This document shows positions 17,041 through 25,562 of a stretch of 64,000 nucleotides of DNA, piece by piece. Location of the stretch: assembly GCF_049354825.1 (NCBI RefSeq), contig NZ_CP186480.1:496001-560000 (forward strand), read 5' to 3'. A model generated the notes under the pieces. It saw only the letters and a program-made list of their open reading frames with translations. It was not told where the DNA came from and ran no database searches. How positions within the stretch are numbered: the stretch's first letter is position 1; the number at the start of each line of letters is the position of its first letter. A program made the position numbers and the translations under genes. Origin of the DNA: Novosphingobium sp049354825. GTDB taxonomy: Bacteria > Pseudomonadota > Alphaproteobacteria > Sphingomonadales > Sphingomonadaceae.

Positions 17041-18396
17041 ATGGAACGTGACCTCGCGATCGTCGTCCTTGCCGCGGGCAAGGGCACGCGCATGAAAAGC
17101 GACTTGCACAAGGTGCTGCACCCGATCGCCGGCCAACCGATGGTCGAGCATCTGCTGGCCAGCGCGGCACAGCTTTCGCCCGCGCGCCAGGCGGTCGTCG
17201 TCGGTTCGGGCCGCGAACAACTCGAAGCAGCGTTGGGCGGGCGCGCGGCGATCGTCGTGCAGGAGCCACAGCTTGGCACCGGGCACGCGGTTCTCCAGGC
17301 CGAAAGCGCGCTGGCCGGCTTCGACGGCGATGTGCTGGTCCTCTACGGGGACGTCCCGTTCGTGCGCGCCGCGACGATGCGCGCGATGGTGGAGCGGCTC
17401 CATGCGCCCGATAGCCCGGCCGTGGTGGTCCTGGGCTTCGAACCCGCGGACACGCTGCAATACGGCCGGGTGCTGGCGCACGAGGACGGCCGCATCGCCA
17501 AGATGGTCGAGCACAAGGACGCGACGGACGATGAGCGCGCCTGCCGGCTGTGCAATTCCGGGCTGATGGCGGCCCGTGCCAGCGACCTTTTCGCCTTGCT
17601 GCACGATGTCGGCAACGCCAACGCGGCGGGCGAATACTACCTCGTCGACGTGGTCAACATCGCCAATGCGCAGGGCCGCAGCAGCGCGGTGGTTGTAACG
17701 GACCGGTCGGACGAAGTCGTCGGCATCAATAGCCGGGCCGAGCTGGCCGAGGCCGAGGCGCAGTGGCAAGCCTTCCGGCGCACCGAGGCGATGGACGCGG
17801 GCGTAACGCTGCGTGCCCCCGACACCGTCTTCTTCAGCTTCGACACTGACCTGGGCCGGGACGTGACGGTGGAGCAGAACGTGGTTTTCGGGCCGGGCGT
17901 CACTGTGGCCGACGGTGCGACGATCAGGGCATTTTCCCATCTCGAGGGGGCGCGCGTCGGCGCCGGCTGCCAAGTCGGGCCTTACGCCCGGCTGCGGCCC
18001 GGCGCGGTGCTTGAAGCCAAGGCCCGCGTCGGCAATTTCGTCGAAATCAAGAACGCGGTGATGGGGGTTGGCGCCAAGGCCAATCATCTGGCCTACGTCG
18101 GCGACGCCGATGTCGGTGCGGGCGCCAACATCGGCGCGGGTACGATCACCTGCAATTACGACGGCTATTTCAAGCACCGCACCATCATCGGAGAGCGTGC
18201 CTTTATCGGTTCGAACAGTGCGCTGGTGGCGCCCGTTCGCATCGGCGCCGACGCCATCGTCGCTGCCGGCAGCGCAGTCAGCCGCGATGTCGGCGAGGGA
18301 GAACTGCGGATGGTGCGCGCCGAACAGCTGGTGAAACCGGGCTGGGCCGATCGCTTTCACGATGCCATGAAAAAGAAAAAGGGCTTAAAGGCCTGA
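17041..18396 (+). CDS. glmU: Bifunctional GlcNAc-1-phosphate uridyltransferase / GlcN-1-phosphate acetyltransferase
   Basis: GlmU makes UDP-GlcNAc for peptidoglycan and LPS. The 451-aa product has an N-terminal pyrophosphorylase domain (LAAGKGTRMKSDLHKVLH; LYGDVPFV) and a C-terminal left-handed beta-helix acetyltransferase domain (NFVEIKNAVMGVGAKANHLAYVGDADVG; TITCNYDGYFKHRTIIG). The start could be this ATG or the one directly before it at 17038. glmS follows after 32 bp, so GlcN-6-P formation and UDP-GlcNAc formation are encoded side by side. Confidence 0.96.
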   Translation: MERDLAIVVLAAGKGTRMKSDLHKVLHPIAGQPMVEHLLASAAQLSPARQAVVVGSGREQLEAALGGRAAIVVQEPQLGTGHAVLQAESALAGFDGDVLVLYGDVPFVRAATMRAMVERLHAPDSPAVVVLGFEPADTLQYGRVLAHEDGRIAKMVEHKDATDDERACRLCNSGLMAARASDLFALLHDVGNANAAGEYYLVDVVNIANAQGRSSAVVVTDRSDEVVGINSRAELAEAEAQWQAFRRTEAMDAGVTLRAPDTVFFSFDTDLGRDVTVEQNVVFGPGVTVADGATIRAFSHLEGARVGAGCQVGPYARLRPGAVLEAKARVGNFVEIKNAVMGVGAKANHLAYVGDADVGAGANIGAGTITCNYDGYFKHRTIIGERAFIGSNSALVAPVRIGADAIVAAGSAVSRDVGEGELRMVRAEQLVKPGWADRFHDAMKKKKGLKA

Positions 18397-18428
18397 TTTC
18401 GCTACCCTAACGAAAGTACAGCGCTGCC

Positions 18429-20252
18429 ATGTGCGGAATTATCGGAATTGTCGGCACCGCGCCCGTCGCCCCCCGGTTGGTCGAAGGGCTGCGGCGCATG
18501 GAGTATCGCGGCTATGATAGCGCGGGGGTCTGCACGATCGATCATGGCGAACTGATCCGCCGCCGCGCGCCTGGCAAGCTGATGAACCTGGTGGCCGAGC
18601 TGGAGGTTCACCCGGCGCCCGGCCACACCGGCATCGCCCACACCCGCTGGGCCACGCACGGTGCCCCGACCGCGGCCAATGCGCACCCCCATGCCACCGG
18701 CGAGCTGGCATTGGTCCATAACGGCATCATCGAGAATTTCCGCCAGCTCAAGGAAGGATTGACCGCCCGCGGCCGAACTTTCGAGAGCGAAACCGATACC
18801 GAGGTCGTCGCTCATCTCCTTTCGGAACGGGTCGAGGCCGGCGAAAGCCCGGAGGCTGCCGTCGCCGCCGTATTGCCGCAGCTGCGCGGCGCCTTCGCGC
18901 TGGCGATCGCGTTCCGCCAGTTCCCCGACATGCTGATCGGCGCCCGGCTGGGATCGCCCTTGGTGGTAGGCTACGGCGAGGGCGAGACCTATCTCGGCTC
19001 CGACGCGCTGGCGCTGGCGCCCCTGACCCAGCGGATCACTTATCTCGAGGAAGGGGACTGGGTGATCATCACGCGCGACGGCGCACAGATCCGCGACGCC
19101 GACAACAACCCCGTCGCGCGTGAAATCGTCACCTCGGGCGCGTCGGCCATCGCCACCGAGAAGGGCAATTATCGCCACTTCATGCAGAAGGAGATCTTCG
19201 AGCAGCCCACCGTCGTCGCCCAGACGCTGCACAGTTACGTGCGCCAGGGCGATCAGTCGGTGGCGCTGCCGCAATTCGATTTCGACCTGTCCGCGATACG
19301 CCGCGTCACCATCGTCGCCTGCGGGACCAGCTATTACGCCGGGATGGTCGCGAAATACTGGTTCGAGCAGTTCGCGCGCGTGCCGGTGGACATCGATTTC
19401 GCATCCGAGTTTCGCTACCGCGAGCCGGTGCTTGAGCCGGGCGGGCTGGCCCTGTTCATCTCGCAATCGGGCGAAACCGCGGACACGCTGGCGGCGCTGC
19501 GGCACTGCAAGGCGGAAGGCCAGACCATCGCGGTCGTCGTCAACGTGCCGACCAGTTCGATGGCGCGCGAGGCCGACCTGCTGCTGCCGACGCACGCCGG
19601 GCCAGAGATCGGCGTCGCCTCGACCAAGGCGTTTACGTGCCAGTTGGCGGTGCTCGCCGCACTGTCGGCGCACCTGGCGGTGAAGAAGGGGCGGATGAAC
19701 CGCGCCGAGGAAATCGCGGTCGTCTCGCACATGCTGCAGGTGCCCGCCGCGCTCAACGCCGCGCTCGACCACGACGAGGAAATCGCCGCCATGGCGCACC
19801 TGATCGCGCCGGCCCGCGACGTGCTGTACCTGGGCCGCGGCGCGGACTTTCCGCTCGCACTTGAAGGGGCGTTAAAACTCAAGGAAATCAGCTATATCCA
19901 TGCTGAAGGTTATGCTTCGGGCGAGATGAAGCACGGCCCGATCGCGCTGATCGACGAGAGCGTGCCGGTGATCGTGCTGGCGCCGTCGGGACCGCTGTTC
20001 GAGAAGACCGTCTCCAACATGCAGGAAGTGCGCGCGCGCGGCGGCAAGATCGTGCTGATTTCCGATGCCGAGGGCCTGGCCGAAGCCGGCGACGACTGTA
20101 TCGCGACCATCGAGATGCCGCGCGTGCATCCGCTCATCGCGCCGATCGTCTACGCGGTGCCGGTGCAGTTGCTGGCGTACCACGTTGCGCTGGTGAAGGG
20201 CACCGACGTCGACCAGCCGCGCAACCTGGCCAAATCCGTCACCGTCGAGTGA
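18429..20252 (+). CDS. glmS: Glutamine-fructose-6-phosphate aminotransferase GlmS
   Basis: GlmS converts fructose-6-P and glutamine to glucosamine-6-P. The 607-aa product has a class II glutamine amidotransferase domain with the nucleophile Cys2 (MCGIIGIVGTAPVAP), GYDSAGVCT and HNGIIENF. Two SIS sugar-isomerase domains follow (ACGTSYYAGMVAKYW, SQSGETADTLAALR, LKEISYIHAEGYASGEMKHGP). It ends with KSVTVE, the usual C-terminus. Its stop is one base from the stop of the convergent MurC-like gene. Confidence 0.97.
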   Translation: MCGIIGIVGTAPVAPRLVEGLRRMEYRGYDSAGVCTIDHGELIRRRAPGKLMNLVAELEVHPAPGHTGIAHTRWATHGAPTAANAHPHATGELALVHNGIIENFRQLKEGLTARGRTFESETDTEVVAHLLSERVEAGESPEAAVAAVLPQLRGAFALAIAFRQFPDMLIGARLGSPLVVGYGEGETYLGSDALALAPLTQRITYLEEGDWVIITRDGAQIRDADNNPVAREIVTSGASAIATEKGNYRHFMQKEIFEQPTVVAQTLHSYVRQGDQSVALPQFDFDLSAIRRVTIVACGTSYYAGMVAKYWFEQFARVPVDIDFASEFRYREPVLEPGGLALFISQSGETADTLAALRHCKAEGQTIAVVVNVPTSSMAREADLLLPTHAGPEIGVASTKAFTCQLAVLAALSAHLAVKKGRMNRAEEIAVVSHMLQVPAALNAALDHDEEIAAMAHLIAPARDVLYLGRGADFPLALEGALKLKEISYIHAEGYASGEMKHGPIALIDESVPVIVLAPSGPLFEKTVSNMQEVRARGGKIVLISDAEGLAEAGDDCIATIEMPRVHPLIAPIVYAVPVQLLAYHVALVKGTDVDQPRNLAKSVTVE

Positions 20253-20253
20253 A

Positions 20254-21678
20254 CTATAGCCGCGCCAGCAGTTCGCGGGCGAACTGGCTGAGCGTATCGT
20301 CGCGCGCGCCCATGACCACCACGCGGTCACCCGGGCGGGCGATGGCGGCGATGCGGTCGGCGCAGGCGGCGCGGTCGGCAATATGTTCGGCTTCGCCGCC
20401 GGCGGCGCGGATCGCGGCGGCAATCTCCGCGCTGCCGACGCTGCGATCGGTAGTGCCGCCGAAGTAGACCGGATCGCACAGCAGGGTGCGGTCCTCGCTG
20501 CCGAGCTCGGCGGCAAAGGTCTGCGCCAGTTCCGCGCCCATCTGCCGCAGCGGACCGTAGCCATGCGGCTGGAAAAACGCGATCACCCGCCCCGGATGTG
20601 CCTTGAGCGTGCGCAGCGTCGCGGCGACCTTGTCGGGGTTGTGGCCGAAATCGTCGATCACGGTCACGCCGCCTGGCGAGGCGCCGACGATGTCGAAGCG
20701 CCGGGCCAGCCCGGCATAGCCTGCCAGCGCCGCGCAGGTTTTCGCCACCGGCAAGCCGGCCGCGTCGCAGGCGGCGATCGCGGCGAGGGCATTGGCCAGG
20801 TTGTGGCGTCCCGGGACCTGGAGCGCGAGCGCATGCCGCGACTGGTCCCGGCGATCGACCACGACCGCGTCCAGGGTGGTGGCCCCTTGCGTGAAATGGT
20901 CGACGCCGATGTCGGCCGCCGGGTTGTCGATTGCGAAAGTGATCGCGCGGCGCGCTCGCGAGGCCAGTGCAAGCGATTCAACATCGTCGGCATTGATGGC
21001 GGCGGTGCCCGCGTGCGCGAGAAAGGCGCCGAACAGCTCACGCAGCTCCTCCAGCGACTTGTGGTCGAGGGTGACGTTCCCGAGCACGGCCACGGCGGGA
21101 CGGTAAAGCGCGATCGAACCGTCGCTCTCGTCGACCTCGGACACGAACAGGTCGCCGCCGCCGACCCGGGCCGAGGCGAACGGCGCATCGGGGGCGACGA
21201 AGTTCTTCATCACCGCGCCGTTCATGATCGTGGGGTCGCGGCCGCAGGCGGTGAGCGCCCAGCCGATCATGCCGGTGACGGTCGACTTGCCGCTGGTGCC
21301 GCCCACGGCAATGCCGCTGCCCGCGGCGTTGAACAGGCGCGCCAAAAGATCGGCGCGGCTCATCCGTTGGCAGCCCAGTTCGGCAGCGCGGACAACCTCG
21401 GGCACCGTGTCCTCGACCGCGGCAGACGCGACCAGTCGCTGCTCGGGCGAGACGATCCCGCTGCCGTCCTGCGGGTGCAGCGCGAAGCCCAGGCTTTCCA
21501 GCCAGGCGAACTTTTCCGGCGTGCGGCCCTGGTCGCGGCTGCGGTCCGAGCCGGCGACCTGGGCGCCCAGACCGTGCAGGATCAGCGCCAGCGGAAGCAT
21601 GCCCGATCCGCCGATTCCGCAGAAAAACCACGGCTGGGCGGCAAGGTCGGTGGGCTCGGCGGAAAGGGGCGCAGACAT
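20254..21678 (-). CDS. MurC-like Mur ligase, possibly in murein recycling
   Basis: This 474-aa Mur-ligase family protein keeps the MurC domain order. There is an N-terminal Rossmann domain (FFCGIGGSGMLPLALIL, VAGSDRS), an ATP loop of unusual form (VGGTSGKSTVTGMIG), SEVDESDGS, a central NVTLDHKS and a C-terminal ligase domain (DDFGHNPDKVAATLR). The loop has GTSGKS where MurC has GTHGKT, and overall it differs from both MurC and Mpl as I know them. It is divergent from an LD-carboxypeptidase, which could make the tripeptide that Mpl-type ligases re-attach to UDP-MurNAc. That substrate is inference. Confidence 0.75.
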   Translation of the reverse strand: MSAPLSAEPTDLAAQPWFFCGIGGSGMLPLALILHGLGAQVAGSDRSRDQGRTPEKFAWLESLGFALHPQDGSGIVSPEQRLVASAAVEDTVPEVVRAAELGCQRMSRADLLARLFNAAGSGIAVGGTSGKSTVTGMIGWALTACGRDPTIMNGAVMKNFVAPDAPFASARVGGGDLFVSEVDESDGSIALYRPAVAVLGNVTLDHKSLEELRELFGAFLAHAGTAAINADDVESLALASRARRAITFAIDNPAADIGVDHFTQGATTLDAVVVDRRDQSRHALALQVPGRHNLANALAAIAACDAAGLPVAKTCAALAGYAGLARRFDIVGASPGGVTVIDDFGHNPDKVAATLRTLKAHPGRVIAFFQPHGYGPLRQMGAELAQTFAAELGSEDRTLLCDPVYFGGTTDRSVGSAEIAAAIRAAGGEAEHIADRAACADRIAAIARPGDRVVVMGARDDTLSQFARELLARL

Positions 21679-21733
21679 GGGAGCGGGGACTATGCGGCCT
21701 TGCGCGGCAAGACAACCTCGGTATGCCGCAGCG

Positions 21734-22558
21734 ATGGCCCGCATCGCGATCTGCGCCCCGTCGCGCCCGATTACCCCGGACCTGGGCGACCGCGCGATCG
21801 CGCTGGCCGCGGCCCACGGGCACGAGGCGGTCGTCCACCCGCAATGCTACCTCGAGGATGGCCATTTCGCCGGCCCGGACGAGGCGCGGCTGGCGGCGTT
21901 CCTGGCCTGCGCCAACGATCCGGCGTTCGACGCGGTGTGGTTCGCGCGCGGCGGCTATGGCGCGGGCCGCATTGCCGAGGCGGCGATCGCCGGGCTGGGG
22001 CCGGCGGCGCGCAGGAAGGCCTATCTCGGCTATTCGGATGGGGGGATGATGCTGGGGGCGCTGTACCGCGCCGGCATCGGCCGGCCCGTCCACGCCCCGA
22101 TGGTGGTCGACTTGCGCCGCCCCGGCGGCGGCGAGGACGCCGGCGTCCGCGCGCTGGACTGGCTGGGCGGTGCGGCGGACGGCCTCGAGCCCTCGCTCGA
22201 CGAGCGGCCCACCGTCGCCTTCAACCTGACCACGCTGGCGATGCTATGCGGCACCCCGCTGATGCCCGACCTTGCCGGGCACGTCGTCCAGGTCGAGGAG
22301 ATCTGCGAGCATCTCTATGCGGTCGATCGCCTGTTCAACCACGTCACCGCCCAGCTTGGCGGGATCGCCGGGATCCGGCTGGGCCGCGTCAGCGACGTGC
22401 CCGATAATGACCGGCCCTTCGGCGCCGAGCCGGAAGACATCGCGCGCGACTGGTGCAGGCGGCGGGGCATCGCCTTCCTGGGCGAAGCGATGATCGGGCA
22501 CTATTCGGCCAACAGGATCGTTCCCTTCGGACTTGCCCCGCGCACCTTCGGCGCATAA
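21734..22558 (+). CDS. ldcA: LD-carboxypeptidase, S66 family
   Basis: LdcA removes the terminal D-Ala from murein tetrapeptides in the cytoplasm during cell-wall recycling. The 274-aa product starts MARIAICAPSRPI. It has the nucleophile-elbow motif LGYSDGGMML (family GYSD) and a C-terminal conserved block (GHYSANRIVPFGL) that supplies the catalytic His. The middle segment FNLTTLAMLCGTPLMPDLAG is typical of the family. It is divergent from the MurC-like ligase (55 bp between starts) and fabD follows 34 bp downstream. Confidence 0.88.
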   Translation: MARIAICAPSRPITPDLGDRAIALAAAHGHEAVVHPQCYLEDGHFAGPDEARLAAFLACANDPAFDAVWFARGGYGAGRIAEAAIAGLGPAARRKAYLGYSDGGMMLGALYRAGIGRPVHAPMVVDLRRPGGGEDAGVRALDWLGGAADGLEPSLDERPTVAFNLTTLAMLCGTPLMPDLAGHVVQVEEICEHLYAVDRLFNHVTAQLGGIAGIRLGRVSDVPDNDRPFGAEPEDIARDWCRRRGIAFLGEAMIGHYSANRIVPFGLAPRTFGA

Positions 22559-22592
22559 TCGCCGCGGTCCGTAAGCCAATTGGGAGATTGCG

Positions 22593-23528
22593 ATGCAGGC
22601 CTTCGTCTTTCCGGGGCAAGGCAGCCAGAAGGTGGGCATGGGCGTTGAACTCGCCGCCGCCAGCGCCGCCGCCCGTGCCGTGTTCGAGGAAGTGGACGAT
22701 GCGCTCGGCCAGAAGCTGTCGGCGATCATGGCCGCAGGGCCCGACGATGCCCTGATGCTGACGGAGAATGCCCAGCCCGCGATCATGGCGAACGCGATCG
22801 CGGTGCTGCGCGTACTGGAAAAGGACTGCGGCATCGTCCTGACCGACAAGGCCGATTTCGTCGCCGGGCACAGCCTGGGCGAATACAGCGCGCTGTGCGC
22901 GGCGGGTGCGTTCTCGCTGGCCGACACCGCCCGACTGCTCAAGCTGCGGGGACAAGCCATGCAGGCCGCGGTCCCGGTCGGCGTCGGCGCGATGTGCGCG
23001 CTGCTGGGTGCCGATCTCGACAAGGCGCAGGCGCTCGCCGACGCGGCGGCCGAGGGAGACGTCTGCACCGTCGCCAACGACAACGATCCCGGCCAGGTCG
23101 TGCTGTCGGGCCACAAGGGCGCGATCGAGCGCGCGGTGGCGCTTGCGAAGGACTTCGGCATCAAGCGCGGCGTGATCCTGCCGGTTTCGGCGCCGTTCCA
23201 CTGCCCACTGATGGCCCCGGCCGCTGCGGCGATGGCCGAGGCGCTGGGCAGGACTCCGCCCACGCCGTTCCACATCGCGCTTTACGCCAACGTCACCGCT
23301 GCCCCGGTCACCGACCCGGCCGACGTGGCCAAGCTCCTCGTCGAGCAAGTTACCGGCCGCGTCCGCTGGCGCGAAAGCGCGATCGCGATGAAGGACGCCG
23401 GCGTGGACCGCTTCGTCGAACTGGGCGGCAAAGTGCTCGGCCCGATGATCACGCGCTCGGCCGAGGGCGCGCAGGTGACCAGCGTGGTGGCGATGGGCGA
23501 CATCGAAGCCCTGGCAAAGGAGCTGTGA
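22593..23528 (+). CDS. fabD: Malonyl-CoA:ACP transacylase FabD
   Basis: FabD loads malonate onto acyl carrier protein for fatty acid synthesis. The 311-aa product has MQAFVFPGQGSQKVGMG, the active-site serine in VAGHSLGEYSALCAAGAF, and the catalytic histidine region SAPFHCPLMAPAA. A Shine-Dalgarno (TGGGAGAT) precedes the ATG. fabG starts 2 bp after its stop. Confidence 0.96.
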   Translation: MQAFVFPGQGSQKVGMGVELAAASAAARAVFEEVDDALGQKLSAIMAAGPDDALMLTENAQPAIMANAIAVLRVLEKDCGIVLTDKADFVAGHSLGEYSALCAAGAFSLADTARLLKLRGQAMQAAVPVGVGAMCALLGADLDKAQALADAAAEGDVCTVANDNDPGQVVLSGHKGAIERAVALAKDFGIKRGVILPVSAPFHCPLMAPAAAAMAEALGRTPPTPFHIALYANVTAAPVTDPADVAKLLVEQVTGRVRWRESAIAMKDAGVDRFVELGGKVLGPMITRSAEGAQVTSVVAMGDIEALAKEL

Positions 23529-23530
23529 GC

Positions 23531-24292
23531 ATGGACAGGCTTTTCGACCTCAGCGGCATGACCGCGCTGGTAACCGGCGCGGCCGGCGGCATCGGCAGCG
23601 CCATCAGCCACGCGCTGGCACGCCAGGGCGCCCGGCTGGCGCTGTCCGGCTCCAACCCAGCCAAGCTGCGCGCCTTTCGCGACGAGCTTAACGAGACCTA
23701 TGGTCACGACCACGTCGAGATTACCTGCGATCTTTCCGATGCCGAGCAGGTCGAACGGCTGGTTCCCGCCGCGATCGACACGCTCGGCAAGCTCGACATC
23801 CTGGTGAACAATGCCGGCATCACGCGCGACAACCTGGTCATGCGGATGAAGGACGAGGATTGGGACGCGGTCATCCGCGTCAACCTCGAGGCCGCGTTCC
23901 GCCTGATGCGCGCCGCCACCCGGCCGATGATGAAGGCGCGCTTCGGCCGCATCGTCACCATCACCAGCGTCGTCGGGGCGACCGGCAATCCGGGGCAGAC
24001 CAACTACGCCGCGGCCAAGGGCGGGCTGACCGCGATGACCAAGGCGCTGGCGCAGGAAGTCGCCAGCCGGGGCATCACCGCCAACTGCGTCGCGCCAGGC
24101 TTCATCCGCACCGCCATGACCGACGTGCTGCCCGACGCCCAGAAAGAGGCGCTCAACGCCCGCATACCCGCCGGCCGCATGGGCGAGGGCGCGGAAATCG
24201 GCGCCGCGGTTGCGTTCCTGGCCAGCCGCGAGGCGGCTTACGTCACCGGGCAGACGCTGCACGTCAACGGCGGCATGGCGATGCTGTCCTGA
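23531..24292 (+). CDS. fabG: 3-oxoacyl-ACP reductase FabG
   Basis: FabG reduces 3-oxoacyl-ACP with NADPH in fatty acid elongation. The 253-aa SDR protein has the TGAAGGIG cofactor motif, NNAG (LVNNAGITRDN), the catalytic serine in TITSVVGATGNPG and YAAAK. It ends LHVNGGMAMLS, as in typical FabG. It is directly downstream of fabD. An acpP gene, often next in line, is absent; dnaN follows after a hairpin. Confidence 0.95.
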   Translation: MDRLFDLSGMTALVTGAAGGIGSAISHALARQGARLALSGSNPAKLRAFRDELNETYGHDHVEITCDLSDAEQVERLVPAAIDTLGKLDILVNNAGITRDNLVMRMKDEDWDAVIRVNLEAAFRLMRAATRPMMKARFGRIVTITSVVGATGNPGQTNYAAAKGGLTAMTKALAQEVASRGITANCVAPGFIRTAMTDVLPDAQKEALNARIPAGRMGEGAEIGAAVAFLASREAAYVTGQTLHVNGGMAMLS

Positions 24293-24314
24293 TCCGCCAT
24301 TTATCCCCAAATAC

Positions 24315-24334
24315 GGGCCGGCCGGGGCCGGCCC
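24315..24334 (+). terminator. GC hairpin after fabG
   Basis: A perfect 9-bp inverted repeat (24315-24323 with 24326-24334) with only 2 nt between arms lies 22 bp after fabG. There is no U-tract, so it may be a weak or rho-assisted terminator separating fabDG from dnaN, or a simple GC palindrome. Confidence 0.45.
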
Positions 24335-24433
24335 GGCCTTGCCCCGGCAAGTCCGACCGTTAAGGATGGAGGCCGGAAATTTCCGGTGCGGATCGATTCC
24401 GGGTCCGTGCCTCTGCTTGGGGAATACAGGGCG

Positions 24434-25552
24434 ATGAAGGCCACGATCGAACGCGCGACGCTGCTGCGGTGCCTGTCGCACGTCCAGTCCGTCGTCGAGC
24501 GGCGCAACACCATTCCGATCCTTTCCAACGTCCTGATCGAGGCGTCCGGCGACGGCACGCTGCGCGTGATGGCGACCGACCTGGACATCCAGGTGGTCGA
24601 AACGATGGGCGCGGTATCGGTCGACCAGCCCGGTGCGATCACGGTCTCGGCGCACTTGCTGTTCGACATTGCCCGCAAGCTTCCCGACGGCAGCCAGGTC
24701 AGCCTGGAAACCGCCGAGAACCGGATGACGGTCAAGGCCGGGCGCAGCCGGTTCTCGCTGCCGACACTGCCGCGCGACGATTTCCCCGTCATCGTCGAAG
24801 GCGACCTGCCCACCAGTTTCGAGCTTCCGGCGGCGACGCTGGCACAGTTGATCGACCGCACCCGTTTCGCGATCAGCACCGAGGAAACCCGCTACTACCT
24901 CAACGGCATCTTCCTCCACGTCTCTGACGACGAGCTGAAGGCCGCCGCCACCGACGGGCACCGCCTGGCGCGCTTCACCATCAAGCGGCCCGACGGCGCC
25001 GAGGGGATGCCCGACGTGATCGTGCCGCGCAAATGCGTGGCCGAGCTGCGCAAGCTGCTGGAGGAGGCGCTCGACGCGAGCGTCCTGATCGACTTGTCGC
25101 CCAGCAAGGTCCGCTTCACGCTGGGCGGCGAGAACGGCGTGGTCCTGACCAGCAAGCTGATCGACGGCACCTTCCCCGATTACAGCCGGGTCATCCCGAC
25201 GGGCAACGACAAGCTGCTGCGGCTCGATCCCAAGTCGTTCTACCAGGGCGTCGACCGCGTCGCGACGATCGCCACCGAGAAGACCCGCGCGGTCAAGATG
25301 TCGCTCGAGCCCGACCGCGTCACGCTGTCGGTGACCAGCCCGGACAACGGCACCGCCGCCGAAGAGGTACCCGCCGATTACAAGTCGGACGGGTTCGAGA
25401 TCGGCTTCAACGCCAATTACCTCAAGGACATCCTCGGCCAGATCGAGGGCGACACGGTCGAACTTCACCTGGCCGACGCCGGCGCGCCGACGCTGATCCG
25501 CCAGGACGAGAACAGCCCGGCGCTTTACGTGCTGATGCCGATGCGCGTCTGA
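24434..25552 (+). CDS. dnaN: DNA polymerase III beta subunit (sliding clamp)
   Basis: DnaN forms the sliding clamp for the replisome and for Hda and other clamp-binding proteins. The ATG at 24434 gives 372 aa beginning MKATIERATLLRCLSHVQSVVERR. Family segments are NTIPILSNVLIEA, TDGHRLA and LIDGTFPDYSRVIP, ending YVLMPMRV. No dnaA or recF lies beside it, so the gene is away from a classical dnaA-dnaN-recF origin cluster. It is convergent with the outer-membrane protein gene. Confidence 0.97.
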   Translation: MKATIERATLLRCLSHVQSVVERRNTIPILSNVLIEASGDGTLRVMATDLDIQVVETMGAVSVDQPGAITVSAHLLFDIARKLPDGSQVSLETAENRMTVKAGRSRFSLPTLPRDDFPVIVEGDLPTSFELPAATLAQLIDRTRFAISTEETRYYLNGIFLHVSDDELKAAATDGHRLARFTIKRPDGAEGMPDVIVPRKCVAELRKLLEEALDASVLIDLSPSKVRFTLGGENGVVLTSKLIDGTFPDYSRVIPTGNDKLLRLDPKSFYQGVDRVATIATEKTRAVKMSLEPDRVTLSVTSPDNGTAAEEVPADYKSDGFEIGFNANYLKDILGQIEGDTVELHLADAGAPTLIRQDENSPALYVLMPMRV

Positions 25553-25562
25553 CGCCCCGGCG

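Noticed and set aside
20254..21678. Assigning murC or mpl to the Mur ligase
   Set aside because: Its N-terminus and ATP loop fit neither family well, so no symbol is given.
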